A stretch of 64,000 nt of DNA from G965232465 sp965232465 (GTDB lineage Bacteria; Pseudomonadota; Alphaproteobacteria; JAQWUY01). Positions 28,245 through 38,452 of the stretch are shown here, one piece after another. Made by a program: the position numbers and the translations under genes. The stretch's first letter is position 1. Each line of letters begins with the position of its first letter. The stretch spans positions 2,566,884-2,630,883 of the forward strand of contig OZ246977.1 of assembly GCA_965232465.1 (NCBI GenBank), written 5' to 3'. Below the pieces are notes generated by a model. The model saw nothing but the letters and a program-made list of their open reading frames with translations, was not told the DNA's origin and searched no databases.

Positions 28245-29240
28245 ATGAAAAATTTTTTGACTGGTATACTGACAATGGCTATTTTCACGCTAACTATGTC
28301 TTCTGCTTATGCGGAGCGGGTAATTAAAATTGTGGGTTCTTCCACAGTGTACCCATTTACCACGGTTGTAGCAGAAAAATTTGGTGTAGGCACAAATTTT
28401 GCAACACCTGTTGTCGAATCCACTGGTACCGGTGGTGGTATAAAATTATTTTGTGCAGGCGTAGGCGTACATACCCCGGATTTCACCAATGCATCCCGTG
28501 CTATTAAAGCCGAAGAATTGCAATATTGTAAAAAAAATGGGGTATCTGTTACCGAATTTATTATCGGCATCGACGGTATTGTGGTGGCAAATTCCAACAC
28601 ATCGGCAAAAATGGCAATTACCATACCGCAACTCTGGTTGGCATTAGGCAAAAAAGTCGTGGTTAATGGCAAATTAGCCGATAACCCCTATAAAAAATGG
28701 TCTGAAATTGACCCATCATTACCAGATACAAAAATTGAAGTATTGGGTCCCCCCCCTTCATCTGGTACCCGTGATGCTTTAACATCCCTTGTATTAAAAA
28801 GAGGGGCGGCATCTTTTGGCATCACCGACAAAGCTGTATACAAAACCATACGGGAAGATGGGGCGTTTATCGAAGCGGGGGAAAACGATAACCTAATCGT
28901 ACGGAAATTGGCGGCTAATCCCAATGCATTTGGAGTTTTTGGATACAGCTTCTTAGAAGAAAATAGCAATGTTATCCAAGCGTCTGACATCAATGGTGTA
29001 CGCCCTGATTATGACACCATTTCCTCATTTGAATATCCTGTTGCACGATACTTATTTATGTATGTAAAACGGGAACATGTGGGCGTTATCCCCGGTATGA
29101 TAGAATTCTTAAAAGAATACACTTCATATGATGCGGTAAGCGAAGAGGGGTACTTGGCAGAACGGGGTTTAATATCCTTGCCCGAAGACAAAAGTAAACA
29201 AGTTGTCGATATTGTTTTGGGGTTGAAGCCTTTACAATAA
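28245..29240 (+). CDS. pstS: Phosphate ABC transporter binding protein
   Basis: A 331-residue periplasmic phosphate-binding protein. A signal peptide (KNFLTGILTMAIFTLTMSSAYA) precedes IKIVGSSTVYPFTTVVAE, STGTGGGIKLFC and PPPSSGTRDAL, which are the phosphate-site motifs. The start at 28245 has GGGAG about 15 bases upstream; the longer frame from 28182 would put extra residues before the signal peptide. First gene of the pstSCAB operon, under a Pho box. Confidence 0.95.
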   Translation: MKNFLTGILTMAIFTLTMSSAYAERVIKIVGSSTVYPFTTVVAEKFGVGTNFATPVVESTGTGGGIKLFCAGVGVHTPDFTNASRAIKAEELQYCKKNGVSVTEFIIGIDGIVVANSNTSAKMAITIPQLWLALGKKVVVNGKLADNPYKKWSEIDPSLPDTKIEVLGPPPSSGTRDALTSLVLKRGAASFGITDKAVYKTIREDGAFIEAGENDNLIVRKLAANPNAFGVFGYSFLEENSNVIQASDINGVRPDYDTISSFEYPVARYLFMYVKREHVGVIPGMIEFLKEYTSYDAVSEEGYLAERGLISLPEDKSKQVVDIVLGLKPLQ

Positions 29241-29301
29241 AACCATTTGTACCATAATATATGTCGCCATATTATGGGTGTTAAATAATAGGATAAAATA
29301 T

Positions 29302-30246
29302 ATGAATATATTTGCCAAAGATTCCCGATTAGTCGCCGCCCATCGTCGACAAAATATAGGACGCATAGTTATGGGGTTATGTGCGGGATTTTCCATTGTT
29401 GTATCATTCGGCGTATTGTTTTCCATGATTTTTGAATCGCTGATATTTTTTTCCCGATACCCAGTTTTTGATTTTTTGTTTGGCACCCATTGGTCGCCGC
29501 AATTCGAAGGCATTGGTGATGCAGCGGAAAAAGGGGCATTTGGTGTCCTTCCCCTGTTGGTGGGGACTTTGGTTATTGTGGGGGTTGCGTTATGTATTGC
29601 CATTCCTTTTGGTGTTTTTTCCGCCATATATTTTGCCGAATTTTCCACCCCTAAATTTCGTCGTTATGCAAAACCTGTATTGGAAATTTTAGCGGGTATT
29701 CCCACGGTCGTATATGGATTTTTTGCTATTTTGGTGGTTGCCCCCCTTATCCGATCGTTTGGCGAATCACTGGGATTAGAAGTCGCATCCGAATCCGCCC
29801 TTACCGCCGGTTTGGTCATGGGATTCATGATTATTCCCTTTGTATCTAGTTTGGTCGATGATGCCATGCAGGCGGTACCCGATACATTGCGATATGGATC
29901 GTATGGATTGGGGGCAACCCGGGCAGAAACCGTGGTAAAAGTTATATTTCCTGCGGCATTACCGGGCATTGTAGGGGCATTTATTTTGGCATTTTCACGG
30001 GCAATTGGCGAAACTATGATCGTGGTTATGGCGGCGGGGATGATGGCAAAAATGTCGTTTAATCCATTGGATGCTTTGACAACCATCACCGTACAAATTG
30101 TAACCGCATTAACCGGTGACCAAGAATTTACCAGCCTTAAAACCTTATCCGCATTTGCCTTAGGCGTATATTTATTTGTGGTTACCTTAGGATTAAACAT
30201 GTGGGCATTGTATATTGTCCGTAAATATAGCGAGAAATATGAATAA
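29302..30246 (+). CDS. pstC: Phosphate ABC transporter permease PstC
   Basis: A 314-residue inner-membrane permease with the ABC-permease loop GATRAETVVKVIFPAALPGIVGAF and about six hydrophobic segments. AGGA precedes the ATG at 29302. The stop overlaps the start of pstA (TAATG), so the two permeases are coupled. Confidence 0.95.
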   Translation: MNIFAKDSRLVAAHRRQNIGRIVMGLCAGFSIVVSFGVLFSMIFESLIFFSRYPVFDFLFGTHWSPQFEGIGDAAEKGAFGVLPLLVGTLVIVGVALCIAIPFGVFSAIYFAEFSTPKFRRYAKPVLEILAGIPTVVYGFFAILVVAPLIRSFGESLGLEVASESALTAGLVMGFMIIPFVSSLVDDAMQAVPDTLRYGSYGLGATRAETVVKVIFPAALPGIVGAFILAFSRAIGETMIVVMAAGMMAKMSFNPLDALTTITVQIVTALTGDQEFTSLKTLSAFALGVYLFVVTLGLNMWALYIVRKYSEKYE

Positions 30247-31472
30247 TGAAAAATTATTATTGGGAAAACAAAGGGCTTGATCGTAGGTACAGATTCCAAA
30301 ACCGATTTCGCTTTATGGGACAATTTGCCGTATACACCATTTTTGCATTCTTAATATTTTTACTGGGCAGTATTTTATACAGTGCCTTACCCGCATTTAA
30401 AAAAACATACATTGGTCTTGATGTGGTTATCGAAACGAATAAAAGTTCCCGTCAAGTTTTATTCGAAAGCGTATACAATCGCCTAGGTGTTACCAGTCGC
30501 ACAGAAAAAAAAGCCGCCCGTCAGCTATTTTCAGATTATGCAACCCTCGAATTTGATAATTTCCGCAAAAAACATCCCGATTACACGGGGTCTACGGTAC
30601 GCATATGGGTGCCTGCATCTGACCTTGTGGACCAATATATCAAAGGCAAAATTAAATTGGAAACACCCGAAGACAGACGCCCATTAAAAAACGACCAAAT
30701 CGCATGGGTCACCACATTAGAATACACAGAACAGATAAAAACCACCTTTAATATAGGGTTCTTTACCAATGGCGACAGCCGTGACCCCACCCAAGCCGGT
30801 ATCTTGGTGGCGTTAATGGGGTCCATAATGACCTTGTTGGTGTGTTTGGTACTCAGCATGTTTTTTGGGGTTTTAGGGGCAATTTACTTGGAAGAGTTTG
30901 CCCCAAGAAACCGCCTTACCAGCCTGATTGAAGCCACGGTTAACAACTTGGCAGCCGTGCCTAGTATCGTGTTTGGATTGTTGGGATTGGGGGTATTGTT
31001 AAATGTATTTGGAATGCCCCGTTCCGCCGCTTTGGTGGGGGGATTGGTATTGGCGATGATGTCATTACCGACCATTCTTATTGCATCGCGCAGTGCCATT
31101 CGTGCGGTGCCGGATTCCTTGCGACAAGCCGGGCTTGGCATGGGGGCAACCCGTATGCAGACCGTATTTCACCATGTATTACCTGCGGCCGCACCGGGGA
31201 TTGTAACAGGGGCAATTATTGCCATGGCACAGGCATTGGGCGAAACCGCCCCCTTGTTAATGATTGGTATGGTGTCATTTATTGTCGATCCCCCAAGCGG
31301 TTTATTGGATCCCGCATCCACATTGCCCGTTCAAATTTTTTTGTGGGCGGATTTACCAGAACAGGCATTTGTGGAAAAAACATCTGCGACCATAGTTATA
31401 TTGTTGGGTATTGTATTTAGCATGATTGCGTTTGCCACATACTTACGCACAAAATTTGAAAAAAATACATAA
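30246..31472 (+). CDS. pstA: Phosphate ABC transporter permease PstA
   Basis: A 408-residue permease partner of PstC. The core has GLGMGATRMQTVFHHVLPAAAPGIVTGAI and six membrane spans. A soluble region of about 130 residues lies between the first span and the core, an extension common in alphaproteobacterial PstA. It shares one base with the pstC stop codon. Confidence 0.94.
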   Translation: MKNYYWENKGLDRRYRFQNRFRFMGQFAVYTIFAFLIFLLGSILYSALPAFKKTYIGLDVVIETNKSSRQVLFESVYNRLGVTSRTEKKAARQLFSDYATLEFDNFRKKHPDYTGSTVRIWVPASDLVDQYIKGKIKLETPEDRRPLKNDQIAWVTTLEYTEQIKTTFNIGFFTNGDSRDPTQAGILVALMGSIMTLLVCLVLSMFFGVLGAIYLEEFAPRNRLTSLIEATVNNLAAVPSIVFGLLGLGVLLNVFGMPRSAALVGGLVLAMMSLPTILIASRSAIRAVPDSLRQAGLGMGATRMQTVFHHVLPAAAPGIVTGAIIAMAQALGETAPLLMIGMVSFIVDPPSGLLDPASTLPVQIFLWADLPEQAFVEKTSATIVILLGIVFSMIAFATYLRTKFEKNT

Positions 31473-31497
31473 CATGGAAAAATAAAGGAGACCCCCC

Positions 31498-32250
31498 ATG
31501 TCCATTAAAATTTATGATATGCATGTCCATTATGGTATTAACCATGCCCTACGGGGGGTTACCATGGATATTCCCGAAAAAACCATCACCGCTTTTATCG
31601 GGGCCAGTGGATGTGGCAAGTCCACATTTTTACGCTGTTTTAACCGTATGAACGATGAAATCGAAGGCTGTGAAGTTATGGGGCAAATATCCGTTGGCGG
31701 GCACGAAGTATATCACAACAGCGTCCCATTGGAAGGACTTAGAAAACGCATCGGTATGGTATTTCAAAAGGCAAACCCCTTCCCAAAATCTATTTATGAC
31801 AATGTGGCATATGGTCCCCGTCTGCACGGATTGGTCAAAGACAAAAAAGAACTGGATGTATTGGTCAAACAATGCTTAAAAGATGTGGGGTTATGGGACG
31901 AAGTCAAAGACCGCTTGTCGATAAAAGGGACGGAATTATCAGGGGGACAACAACAACGCCTGTGTATTGCCCGCACCATAGCTGTAAAGCCAAAAATAAT
32001 TTTAATGGATGAACCTTGTTCCGCCCTTGACCCCATCGCCACCGCCAAAGTTGAAGATTTAATTTTAACATTGGGGAAAAAATATACCATAATTATCGTT
32101 ACCCATTCCATGAGCCAAGCCCAACGGGTTAGCAATAAAACCGCTTTCTTCCACTTGGGCGAACTGATTGAATACGGCGACACAAACCAAATATTCAACA
32201 CCCCCACCGAAAACCAAACACGCAACTATATATCGGGTACTTTTGGATAA
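31498..32250 (+). CDS. pstB: Phosphate ABC transporter ATPase
   Basis: A 250-residue ATPase with Walker A GASGCGKST, the signature ELSGGQQQRLCIARTIA, Walker B IILMDEPCSALDP and the His loop VTHSM. It energises phosphate import through PstC/PstA. Last recognisable gene of the pst operon; phoU, which usually follows, is missing, and foreign-looking DNA starts soon after. Confidence 0.96.
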   Translation: MSIKIYDMHVHYGINHALRGVTMDIPEKTITAFIGASGCGKSTFLRCFNRMNDEIEGCEVMGQISVGGHEVYHNSVPLEGLRKRIGMVFQKANPFPKSIYDNVAYGPRLHGLVKDKKELDVLVKQCLKDVGLWDEVKDRLSIKGTELSGGQQQRLCIARTIAVKPKIILMDEPCSALDPIATAKVEDLILTLGKKYTIIIVTHSMSQAQRVSNKTAFFHLGELIEYGDTNQIFNTPTENQTRNYISGTFG

Positions 32251-32272
32251 TATAATGGAGTACGAAAAAAAC

Positions 32273-32299
32273 TTGACACCATAAACCAAATCTTATACT
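32273..32299 (+). promoter_or_regulatory. Promoter of the DUF262 fragment
   Basis: Perfect -35 TTGACA (32273-32278) and -10 TATACT (32294-32299) with a short 15-base spacer. A GATC-containing inverted repeat (GATCTTATCGGAAGATC) follows within the leader. Confidence 0.4.
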
Positions 32300-32367
32300 C
32301 TCAAATCGGAACATGGATCTTATCGGAAGATCCTAACTATATTACAGAATTAATAAGGAAAAAGACT

Positions 32368-33084
32368 ATGTCATATCAAAAAACAACAATTCAAAAAGCA
32401 ATGAAGCATATTTATGAGAGAAAATATTTATTACCATCAATTCAACCAGAATTTGTTTGGAAAACAGAGCAAATTGAACTATTATTTGATTCTCTAATGC
32501 GAGGCTATCCAATTAGTACATTTTTATTTTGGTCTGTTAAAAAAGAAAATATTAGCAAATTTCAATTTTATGAGTTTTTAACAGACTACCATGAGAGAGA
32601 TAATCGCCATAATAAAAAAATTAATGCTGAAGCATATCAGGATGATATTATAGCATTATTAGATGGACAGCAAAGATTAACATCTCTTTATATCGGTCTT
32701 TATGGTACATATACTAAGAAATTACCTTATAAATGGTCCAATAATGATGAGGCATGGCCAGAACGCAATTTATATTTAAACATTTTGAATAATAGTGAAA
32801 ATGAGGTTACAGGGAAAAAATATGATTTTCGGTTTTTGACAAATGAAGATACCAAGAGTAATGATGAGCATCATTGGTTTAAATGTAGCGAAATTATTAA
32901 TTTTGATTCTTCTTTTAAGGTTCTAGAATATAGTCAATCGAATGAGTTAGGTTCTGAATCGACCGAGATTCTTTCAAAACTCCAAGAGGTTATCCATAAT
33001 AAAGAAATCATTAATTACTATTTAGAAGAAAGTACAGAATTGGACAAAGTATTACAAATATTTAAGAGGTGGTCCAAAAAATAG
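32368..33084 (+). pseudogene. DUF262 (GmrS-like) gene, 3'-truncated
   Basis: A 238-residue reading frame matching the N-terminal part of DUF262 proteins (ParB/sulfiredoxin-like nucleotide-binding fold of GmrSD-type type IV restriction enzymes). Seen: LPSIQPEFVWKTEQIELLFDSLMRGYPISTFLFW and the DGQQRLTSLYIGL block. Homologues continue at this point with IFIRVNSGGTKLS; here the frame reads IFKRWSKK and stops. At that point the sequence switches to a mannitol dehydrogenase gene. Codon use is AT-rich and lacks G-runs, unlike its neighbours, so it is probably acquired. The remnant may still be translated but lacks the rest of the enzyme. Confidence 0.72.
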
Positions 33085-33974
33085 ACACAAAATCCGCCGA
33101 TTGGATACAAAAAAATGTACCTTTTCCAAACAGTATGGTGGATTGTATCACCCCCACAACAGGCAACAGGGAACGCAAGGTTATACAAGACTTATACCAA
33201 ATGCGAGACACAGTACCCGTTTTTTGCGAACATTTCAGCCAATGGGTACTGGAAGACACTTTCACCATGGGACGGCCACAACTCGAATGCGTAGGCGTAG
33301 AATTTGTTACCGATGTAACCGATTATGAAAAAATGAAAATCCGTATTTTAAATGGGGGACACGCCATATTGGCATATGTATCGGGACTGTTGGAAATTGA
33401 ATTTGTCCACAACGCCATAAATACGCCCTTGATACGGGCATATTTAAGCAAAATAGAAACCGAAGAGATATTGCCCTTGATACCAACAATTGGAAATATG
33501 ACCCCGCAAAAATATTATCATATTATGGAACACAGGCTGTGCAATCACAAAGTAAAAGACACCATACAACACTTATGTTTTGATGGATACAACAGGCAAC
33601 CGAAATTTATTGTCCCCTCCATCAAAGAGTGTTTGCATAAAGGATATTCTGTGGTGGGATTGGCACTTACATCCGCTTTATGGTGCAGATATTGTGTTGG
33701 AACAACGGATAAGGGAAACGCCATTGCCCCTAACGATGACAATTGGCACACCTTGCAACATTATGCCAAATTGGCAAAATACAATCCCCACATATGGTTA
33801 CAAATGAAAAATGTATATGGTGACTTGGACCAATCACGGATATTTAGCGATATATTTAGCACATGGTTACAAAAAATATGGCAAGATGGGGTGGAAAAAA
33901 CACTAGTCGCATATATCAATAACGACATTCCCGTTTGCCCCTTCACCCCCTTACAAGTAGGGGACAAAAAATGA
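33069..33974 (+). pseudogene. Mannitol dehydrogenase family, 5'-truncated
   Basis: About 300 residues matching only the C-terminal domain of long-chain polyol dehydrogenases (MtlK type, normally about 480 residues). Seen: WIQKNVPFPNSMVDCITP, FSQWVLEDTF, KMKIRILNGGHAI and FDGYNRQPKFIVPSI. The NAD-binding N-terminal domain, about 180-200 residues, is absent and is replaced by the DUF262 fragment. The frame opens with a GTG at 33069. The catalytic Lys block is kept, but without the Rossmann fold the product should not be active. It overlaps the kinase gene by four bases, so the intact pair once oxidised mannitol to fructose and then phosphorylated it. Confidence 0.75.
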
Positions 33975-34909
33975 TTATCAGTTGTGGTGATACTTTGATG
34001 GATATGTTGCCCCATACTCTGGATACAGGGGAAACCGCCTATGTCCCAGTATGTGGCGGTGCATTATTTAATACGGCAATTGCATTGGGGCGATTGGGAC
34101 AAAAAACCGCGTTACTGACGGGTATATCTACGGATATGTTTGGGGAACAAATTATAAAAAAACTCATGCAAAGCAATGTGTCCATAGACTATTGTATCCG
34201 TACATCCCGTCCCACAACAATGGCATTTGTAAAGTTGGTAAATGGCAATGCCCAGTATCATTTTGTCGACGAAAATTCCGCTCAAAGAATGCTAGATGTA
34301 TCGCATATGCCCCTTATACCTAATGGCGTACAGGCTTTACACTTCGGGTGTTTGTCATTGACTGTACCCCCCTGTGCAGTATTTTTTGAAACCTGCATGG
34401 CACAAAATGCCCTTGACAAAATCATTTTTTTTGACCCCAATATGCGACCCAATTTCATTACCAACGCAATCGAATATCGCAAACGCCTATACCGATGTTT
34501 TAAACACAGTGATATTATTAAAATGTCAAACGAAGATTTTGCTTGGTATACGACGGATATACCTTTTACAGAGTTTAGCGAATCCTGTATAAAAAATGGC
34601 ACAAAACTGGTCATCTTAACACAAGGGGATAAAAATGTGGAAGTTGTAACCCAAAACACTGCATTTTCTATGGCGGTACCCCCCACGCAAGTGGTCGATA
34701 CCATCGGTGCGGGCGATACTTTTAATGCGGGGCTGCTTTTCAGCCTCTCCCAACAAAATCTTTTAAACAAAGACGCATTAAAACATGCCACCGAATATCA
34801 GCTAAAACAAGCCATACAAATGGGTATTAAAGTCGCCCGTCACACTGTACAAAAAGTAGGGGCAACCCCCCCATGGATACATGAAATTGCTGACGATATA
34901 CCAAAATAA
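33971..34909 (+). CDS. PfkB-family sugar kinase, probable fructokinase
   Basis: A 312-residue ribokinase-family protein with VCGGALFNTAIALGRLG near the N-terminus and the catalytic DTIGAGDTFNAGLLF signature near the C-terminus. The ATG at 33971 lies in an ATGA overlap with the dehydrogenase remnant and follows AGGGGAC. The pairing with a mannitol dehydrogenase suggests fructose as substrate. The gene is intact, although the gene before it is broken. Confidence 0.85.
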   Translation: MIISCGDTLMDMLPHTLDTGETAYVPVCGGALFNTAIALGRLGQKTALLTGISTDMFGEQIIKKLMQSNVSIDYCIRTSRPTTMAFVKLVNGNAQYHFVDENSAQRMLDVSHMPLIPNGVQALHFGCLSLTVPPCAVFFETCMAQNALDKIIFFDPNMRPNFITNAIEYRKRLYRCFKHSDIIKMSNEDFAWYTTDIPFTEFSESCIKNGTKLVILTQGDKNVEVVTQNTAFSMAVPPTQVVDTIGAGDTFNAGLLFSLSQQNLLNKDALKHATEYQLKQAIQMGIKVARHTVQKVGATPPWIHEIADDIPK

Positions 34910-34918
34910 TCTATGTAA

Positions 34919-36943
34919 TCAATAATTATCCCCTAAGCTTGGCTTTTTGTTTATATACCGCATGATATGTATCACAATCGGCACTGTCGATATACAGCCT
35001 ATTATAATACCCGTGGTATTTTGGCTTATCATAAATAATGCCCCAAAGAACAATATAATACGGTACACAAATGGCAATGTGGTATATAAATATCCCACAA
35101 ATGCTGTGCCCAGCATTGCCACACTTATCATCGAAGTTACTGTTGCAACAATCATTTCTGTTAATTCGAAATCAGGGACAATAATTAAAATCGAAGGGGC
35201 AAAGATAAATACAAATGGTACCAATGCTTTGGCATTTGCCAATTTAAATGCTGTGTTCCCTGTCTTAAAAGGGTTCGAATTGGCGATCCCTGCACCCGCA
35301 TACGCCGCAACGGCAACAGGGGGGGTAATATCCGCCAGTACCCCATAATAAAATACAAAGAAATGGGATACAACCAATGGCACGCCGAGCACCCCTAAGG
35401 TCGGGGCAGCGATGGAGGCAAGGATAATATAACAGGCTGTTGTGGGAATTCCCGCACCCAATACAATGGACGACATAGCGGTTAAAATCAAAGCACTGAT
35501 CAATGCCATTTCCGCCGCAGTCACCAAGCTAAATGGTACCAATCCAGCCAAAAAGTCCCCCATTTGATTGGCAAAATTAATGACCACATAAGATGTACGG
35601 AACCCCATACCTGTTAAGGTAACTACACCGATAATAATACCTACTGCTGCACCCGCTGTAATAATACTTAGGGTGTATTTAGTACCATCTTGAAACGCCT
35701 CAATAAACATTTGCAGGGTCATACGGCGACTCAGTAATCCAATACCAACGGCGGCGGTAATCGCATAAAAACTTGCCGCATAGGCGGTTTTACCAGATAC
35801 TAAAATAAATATCAATAACACCAGTGGAGTCAATACAACCCAATTTTTAAGTAATGTGGGAATAAACCGTGGAATTTCCGACACAGGCAATCCTTTTAAT
35901 CCCAGCCGTTTGGCTTCTAGGTGTACCATGATTAACACACCCCAAAAATGCATAAAAGCAGGTATCGACGCAGCAATAAGAATATCTAGGTATGGAACTT
36001 CCAACATTTCCGCCATAACAAACGCCGCCGCCCCCATAAGGGGGGGGGTAATCTGTCCCCCTGTGGAAGCCGTTGCCTCCACCGCAGCCGCAAAATCAGG
36101 GCGGTATCCCACCCGTTTCATCGCCGGAATGGTCATAACCCCTGTGGATACTGTGTTGGCAATGGACGACCCAGAAATCATACCAAAAAATGCGGATGAC
36201 AAAACGGATACTTTTGCGGGTCCCCCGGAAAATTTACCCGCAATACTGTACGCCAAATTCAAGAATAATTTACCTAAGCCCATTTTTGTTGCCACCGCCC
36301 CAAATAACACAAAATGGAACACAAAGCTAACGGTTACCTGTAATGGGACACCAAATATACCCTGTGTGGTCAAATACAAATGGCTGACCAATCCGGTCCA
36401 ATCAGATCCAGGGTGTTGCAATATACCACTCAGTTTTTGTCCATACAACGCATACAGAATAAACACCAACACCACAATCGGCAAGGTAATACCCATTACC
36501 CGCCGGGTGGCTTCTAGCGTAAGAACAATTAAGGCACTTCCCATAAAAAGATCAAGGGGCAAAGGATTACCAATACGAAATGTTAAATTGTGAAATTCCA
36601 CCGCCACATACAACGATGCAACAACACTTAAAATGGCACACACCCAATCGTACAAGGGGACTTGTCCAATATTCAACATATTGATGCCTTTACGGTTACC
36701 CTTTATGCCAAAAAACATAAAGCATAAAAACAACGCTATTGATAATGTAATTGCCATCGCCCATTCTTCAATCACAATATATGTGCCCGCATTGATATAT
36801 TGCATAACAGCAAGGGCAAACATCAATACCCCCGTTACAGTAGACAACCACGGAGACAAAGGACGATACCGCACTTCGCTATCATATTTTTGTTCCAGCT
36901 GTTGTATTTGCGAATCGTCCAGATTATTTGATACAGAAGTCAT
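34919..36943 (-). CDS. TRAP transporter permease, DctQ-DctM fusion (4TM/12TM)
   Basis: A 674-residue fused permease of the TAXI-type TRAP class. The N-terminal part corresponds to the small DctQ-like unit and the rest to DctM, with many membrane spans. Seen: SGSSIANTVSTGVMTIPAMKRVGY, ASTGGQITPPLMGAAAF and LGAGIPTTACYIILA, all typical of this fusion. I set the start at 36943 (MTSVSNNLDD); the frame reaches 36991. The binding protein gene is just upstream on the same strand. Substrates of this class include glutamate and other carboxylates; here it is unknown. Confidence 0.92.
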   Translation of the reverse strand: MTSVSNNLDDSQIQQLEQKYDSEVRYRPLSPWLSTVTGVLMFALAVMQYINAGTYIVIEEWAMAITLSIALFLCFMFFGIKGNRKGINMLNIGQVPLYDWVCAILSVVASLYVAVEFHNLTFRIGNPLPLDLFMGSALIVLTLEATRRVMGITLPIVVLVFILYALYGQKLSGILQHPGSDWTGLVSHLYLTTQGIFGVPLQVTVSFVFHFVLFGAVATKMGLGKLFLNLAYSIAGKFSGGPAKVSVLSSAFFGMISGSSIANTVSTGVMTIPAMKRVGYRPDFAAAVEATASTGGQITPPLMGAAAFVMAEMLEVPYLDILIAASIPAFMHFWGVLIMVHLEAKRLGLKGLPVSEIPRFIPTLLKNWVVLTPLVLLIFILVSGKTAYAASFYAITAAVGIGLLSRRMTLQMFIEAFQDGTKYTLSIITAGAAVGIIIGVVTLTGMGFRTSYVVINFANQMGDFLAGLVPFSLVTAAEMALISALILTAMSSIVLGAGIPTTACYIILASIAAPTLGVLGVPLVVSHFFVFYYGVLADITPPVAVAAYAGAGIANSNPFKTGNTAFKLANAKALVPFVFIFAPSILIIVPDFELTEMIVATVTSMISVAMLGTAFVGYLYTTLPFVYRIILFFGALFMISQNTTGIIIGCISTVPIVIHIMRYINKKPSLGDNY

Positions 36944-37025
36944 AACTTTTCTTTCATATGTGCATACACCACCCTTTATCGCATAAGACAAAAGGTGGCA
37001 TATAAATTATCGTATTTATAATGGT

Positions 37026-38030
37026 CTATTTAAGCAAACCTTTTTCACGATAGAACTTCTTAGCACCTGGATGCAAAGGCACAGAAACACCATCAAGAGC
37101 AGATTCCATAGTTACCCGCTTACCTTTTGCATGTCCATTGTCCAGCAACTTACGGGTTTGTTTGTTCCACAATGCTTTGGTTATTTCATAAACCGTATCC
37201 TCAGCCACATCAGCGGATACTAACATTAGGGCGGTCACAGAAATAGTCTCAATTTCGCCTACACCCTTATATATGCCCGCAGGAATAGTGTCCTTAGCAA
37301 AGAATTGGTTTTCCGCCAATAATTTATCACGAATCGCCCCATCAATGTTTGCAAGGGATGCCTTGCCTTGTGAGGTGCCGTCCACCACAGAAGACTTGGG
37401 GTACCCAGCCACTGAGAAATACGCATCCAACTTGCCATCTTTTAATTTATCCGATGCGGGGTTCCCTTTTAGGTATTCCGCTTTAATGTCTTTTTTCTCA
37501 TCAATACCAGCGGCCCCTAGCACAAGCCGTGCATCCACCAAAGTACCAGAACCTGGCTGATCTAAGGATACTCGCTTGCCTTTTAGGTCGGTTACATTCT
37601 TAATACCAGAATTAGCCCCCACTACCAAGTGGACAGTTTCTGGGTACAATGCGGCGATTGCCCGTACTTTTTTCGCAGGGGGTTGACCTTCCCATACACC
37701 TGTGCCTGTGTATGCCCAATATGCCACATCGGATTGTGACAAGCCCGCTTCAAGATTACCACCTTCGATAGCTGTAATATTGGCAACGGATCCATTTGCC
37801 GATTGGGCAATGGCAACCACACCCGGTGCCCCACAAGACCCACCGGCATCACAAGCACGGGATCCGGGTGGATTGGAAATAGCGTTGGCAATCAAACCAC
37901 CAATGGGGTAATACGTTCCCCCCACACCACCGGTACCAATACGAAAGAAAGTCATATCCGCAAAAGATACTGTTGCAGTCACAAGAGTAGCCACAGATAA
38001 ACCAATTTTAAGATACTTTTTCAAAGTCAT
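37026..38030 (-). CDS. TAXI-family TRAP solute-binding protein
   Basis: A 334-residue periplasmic protein with a signal peptide (LKKYLKIGLSVATLVTATVSFA). It shows FFRIGTGGVGGTYYPIGGLIANAI, the signature of TAXI binding proteins, and VVGANSGIKNVTDLKGKRVSL. AGGAG lies just before the ATG. It pairs with the fused permease downstream as a sodium- or proton-driven import system. Confidence 0.94.
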   Translation of the reverse strand: MTLKKYLKIGLSVATLVTATVSFADMTFFRIGTGGVGGTYYPIGGLIANAISNPPGSRACDAGGSCGAPGVVAIAQSANGSVANITAIEGGNLEAGLSQSDVAYWAYTGTGVWEGQPPAKKVRAIAALYPETVHLVVGANSGIKNVTDLKGKRVSLDQPGSGTLVDARLVLGAAGIDEKKDIKAEYLKGNPASDKLKDGKLDAYFSVAGYPKSSVVDGTSQGKASLANIDGAIRDKLLAENQFFAKDTIPAGIYKGVGEIETISVTALMLVSADVAEDTVYEITKALWNKQTRKLLDNGHAKGKRVTMESALDGVSVPLHPGAKKFYREKGLLK

Positions 38031-38240
38031 AATATATTCTCCTTTATAATAAAAATGCTACATATATATCCATATATAAATTGTGTGTTATATAACAAAT
38101 GTAACGGATACATAAAATCCAAAAAATCTGATACATATGCCATTATACACGAATGACACAGCATATGTCAATATTTATAATGTAATGTATACATTAATAC
38201 GGTTAATTTCATATAAAATGATACTGTCCTGTTATTTTTT

Positions 38241-38269
38241 TTGACGGTTACAACCGCATTTTGTATATA
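38241..38269 (+). promoter_or_regulatory. Promoter of the inverse autotransporter
   Basis: TTGACG (38241-38246), a 17-base spacer and TATATA (38264-38269). The leader to the ATG is about 180 bases. The rest of the 420-base gap back to the TAXI gene is AT-rich, and I see nothing else in it. The spacer contains CGGTTACAACCGCA, similar to the palindrome in the dispersed repeats of this window; this may be chance. Confidence 0.55.
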
Positions 38270-38452
38270 CTCTTTACCATATCCCATTGCACATTTGCCC
38301 TCCCTCCCTTCCCCCATATAGTACAACTTATGATGTTATTTAATTATAGTTTTTAATACTTGAAAAAAAAATCTCTGTATACTTATATTGTGGTGCCTGT
38401 TTGGGCGGGTGCCGAATGAAACTGTAATTCTAAGAAATTGAGGATGAAACAC

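Noticed and set aside
35856..36593. Long plus-strand frame of 245 codons opposite the TRAP permease
   Set aside because: Shadow of a clear membrane protein gene; no family motif.
38247..38263. A fourth copy of the structured repeat near the adhesin promoter
   Set aside because: Only CGGTTACAACCGCA is similar; none of the other hairpins are present.
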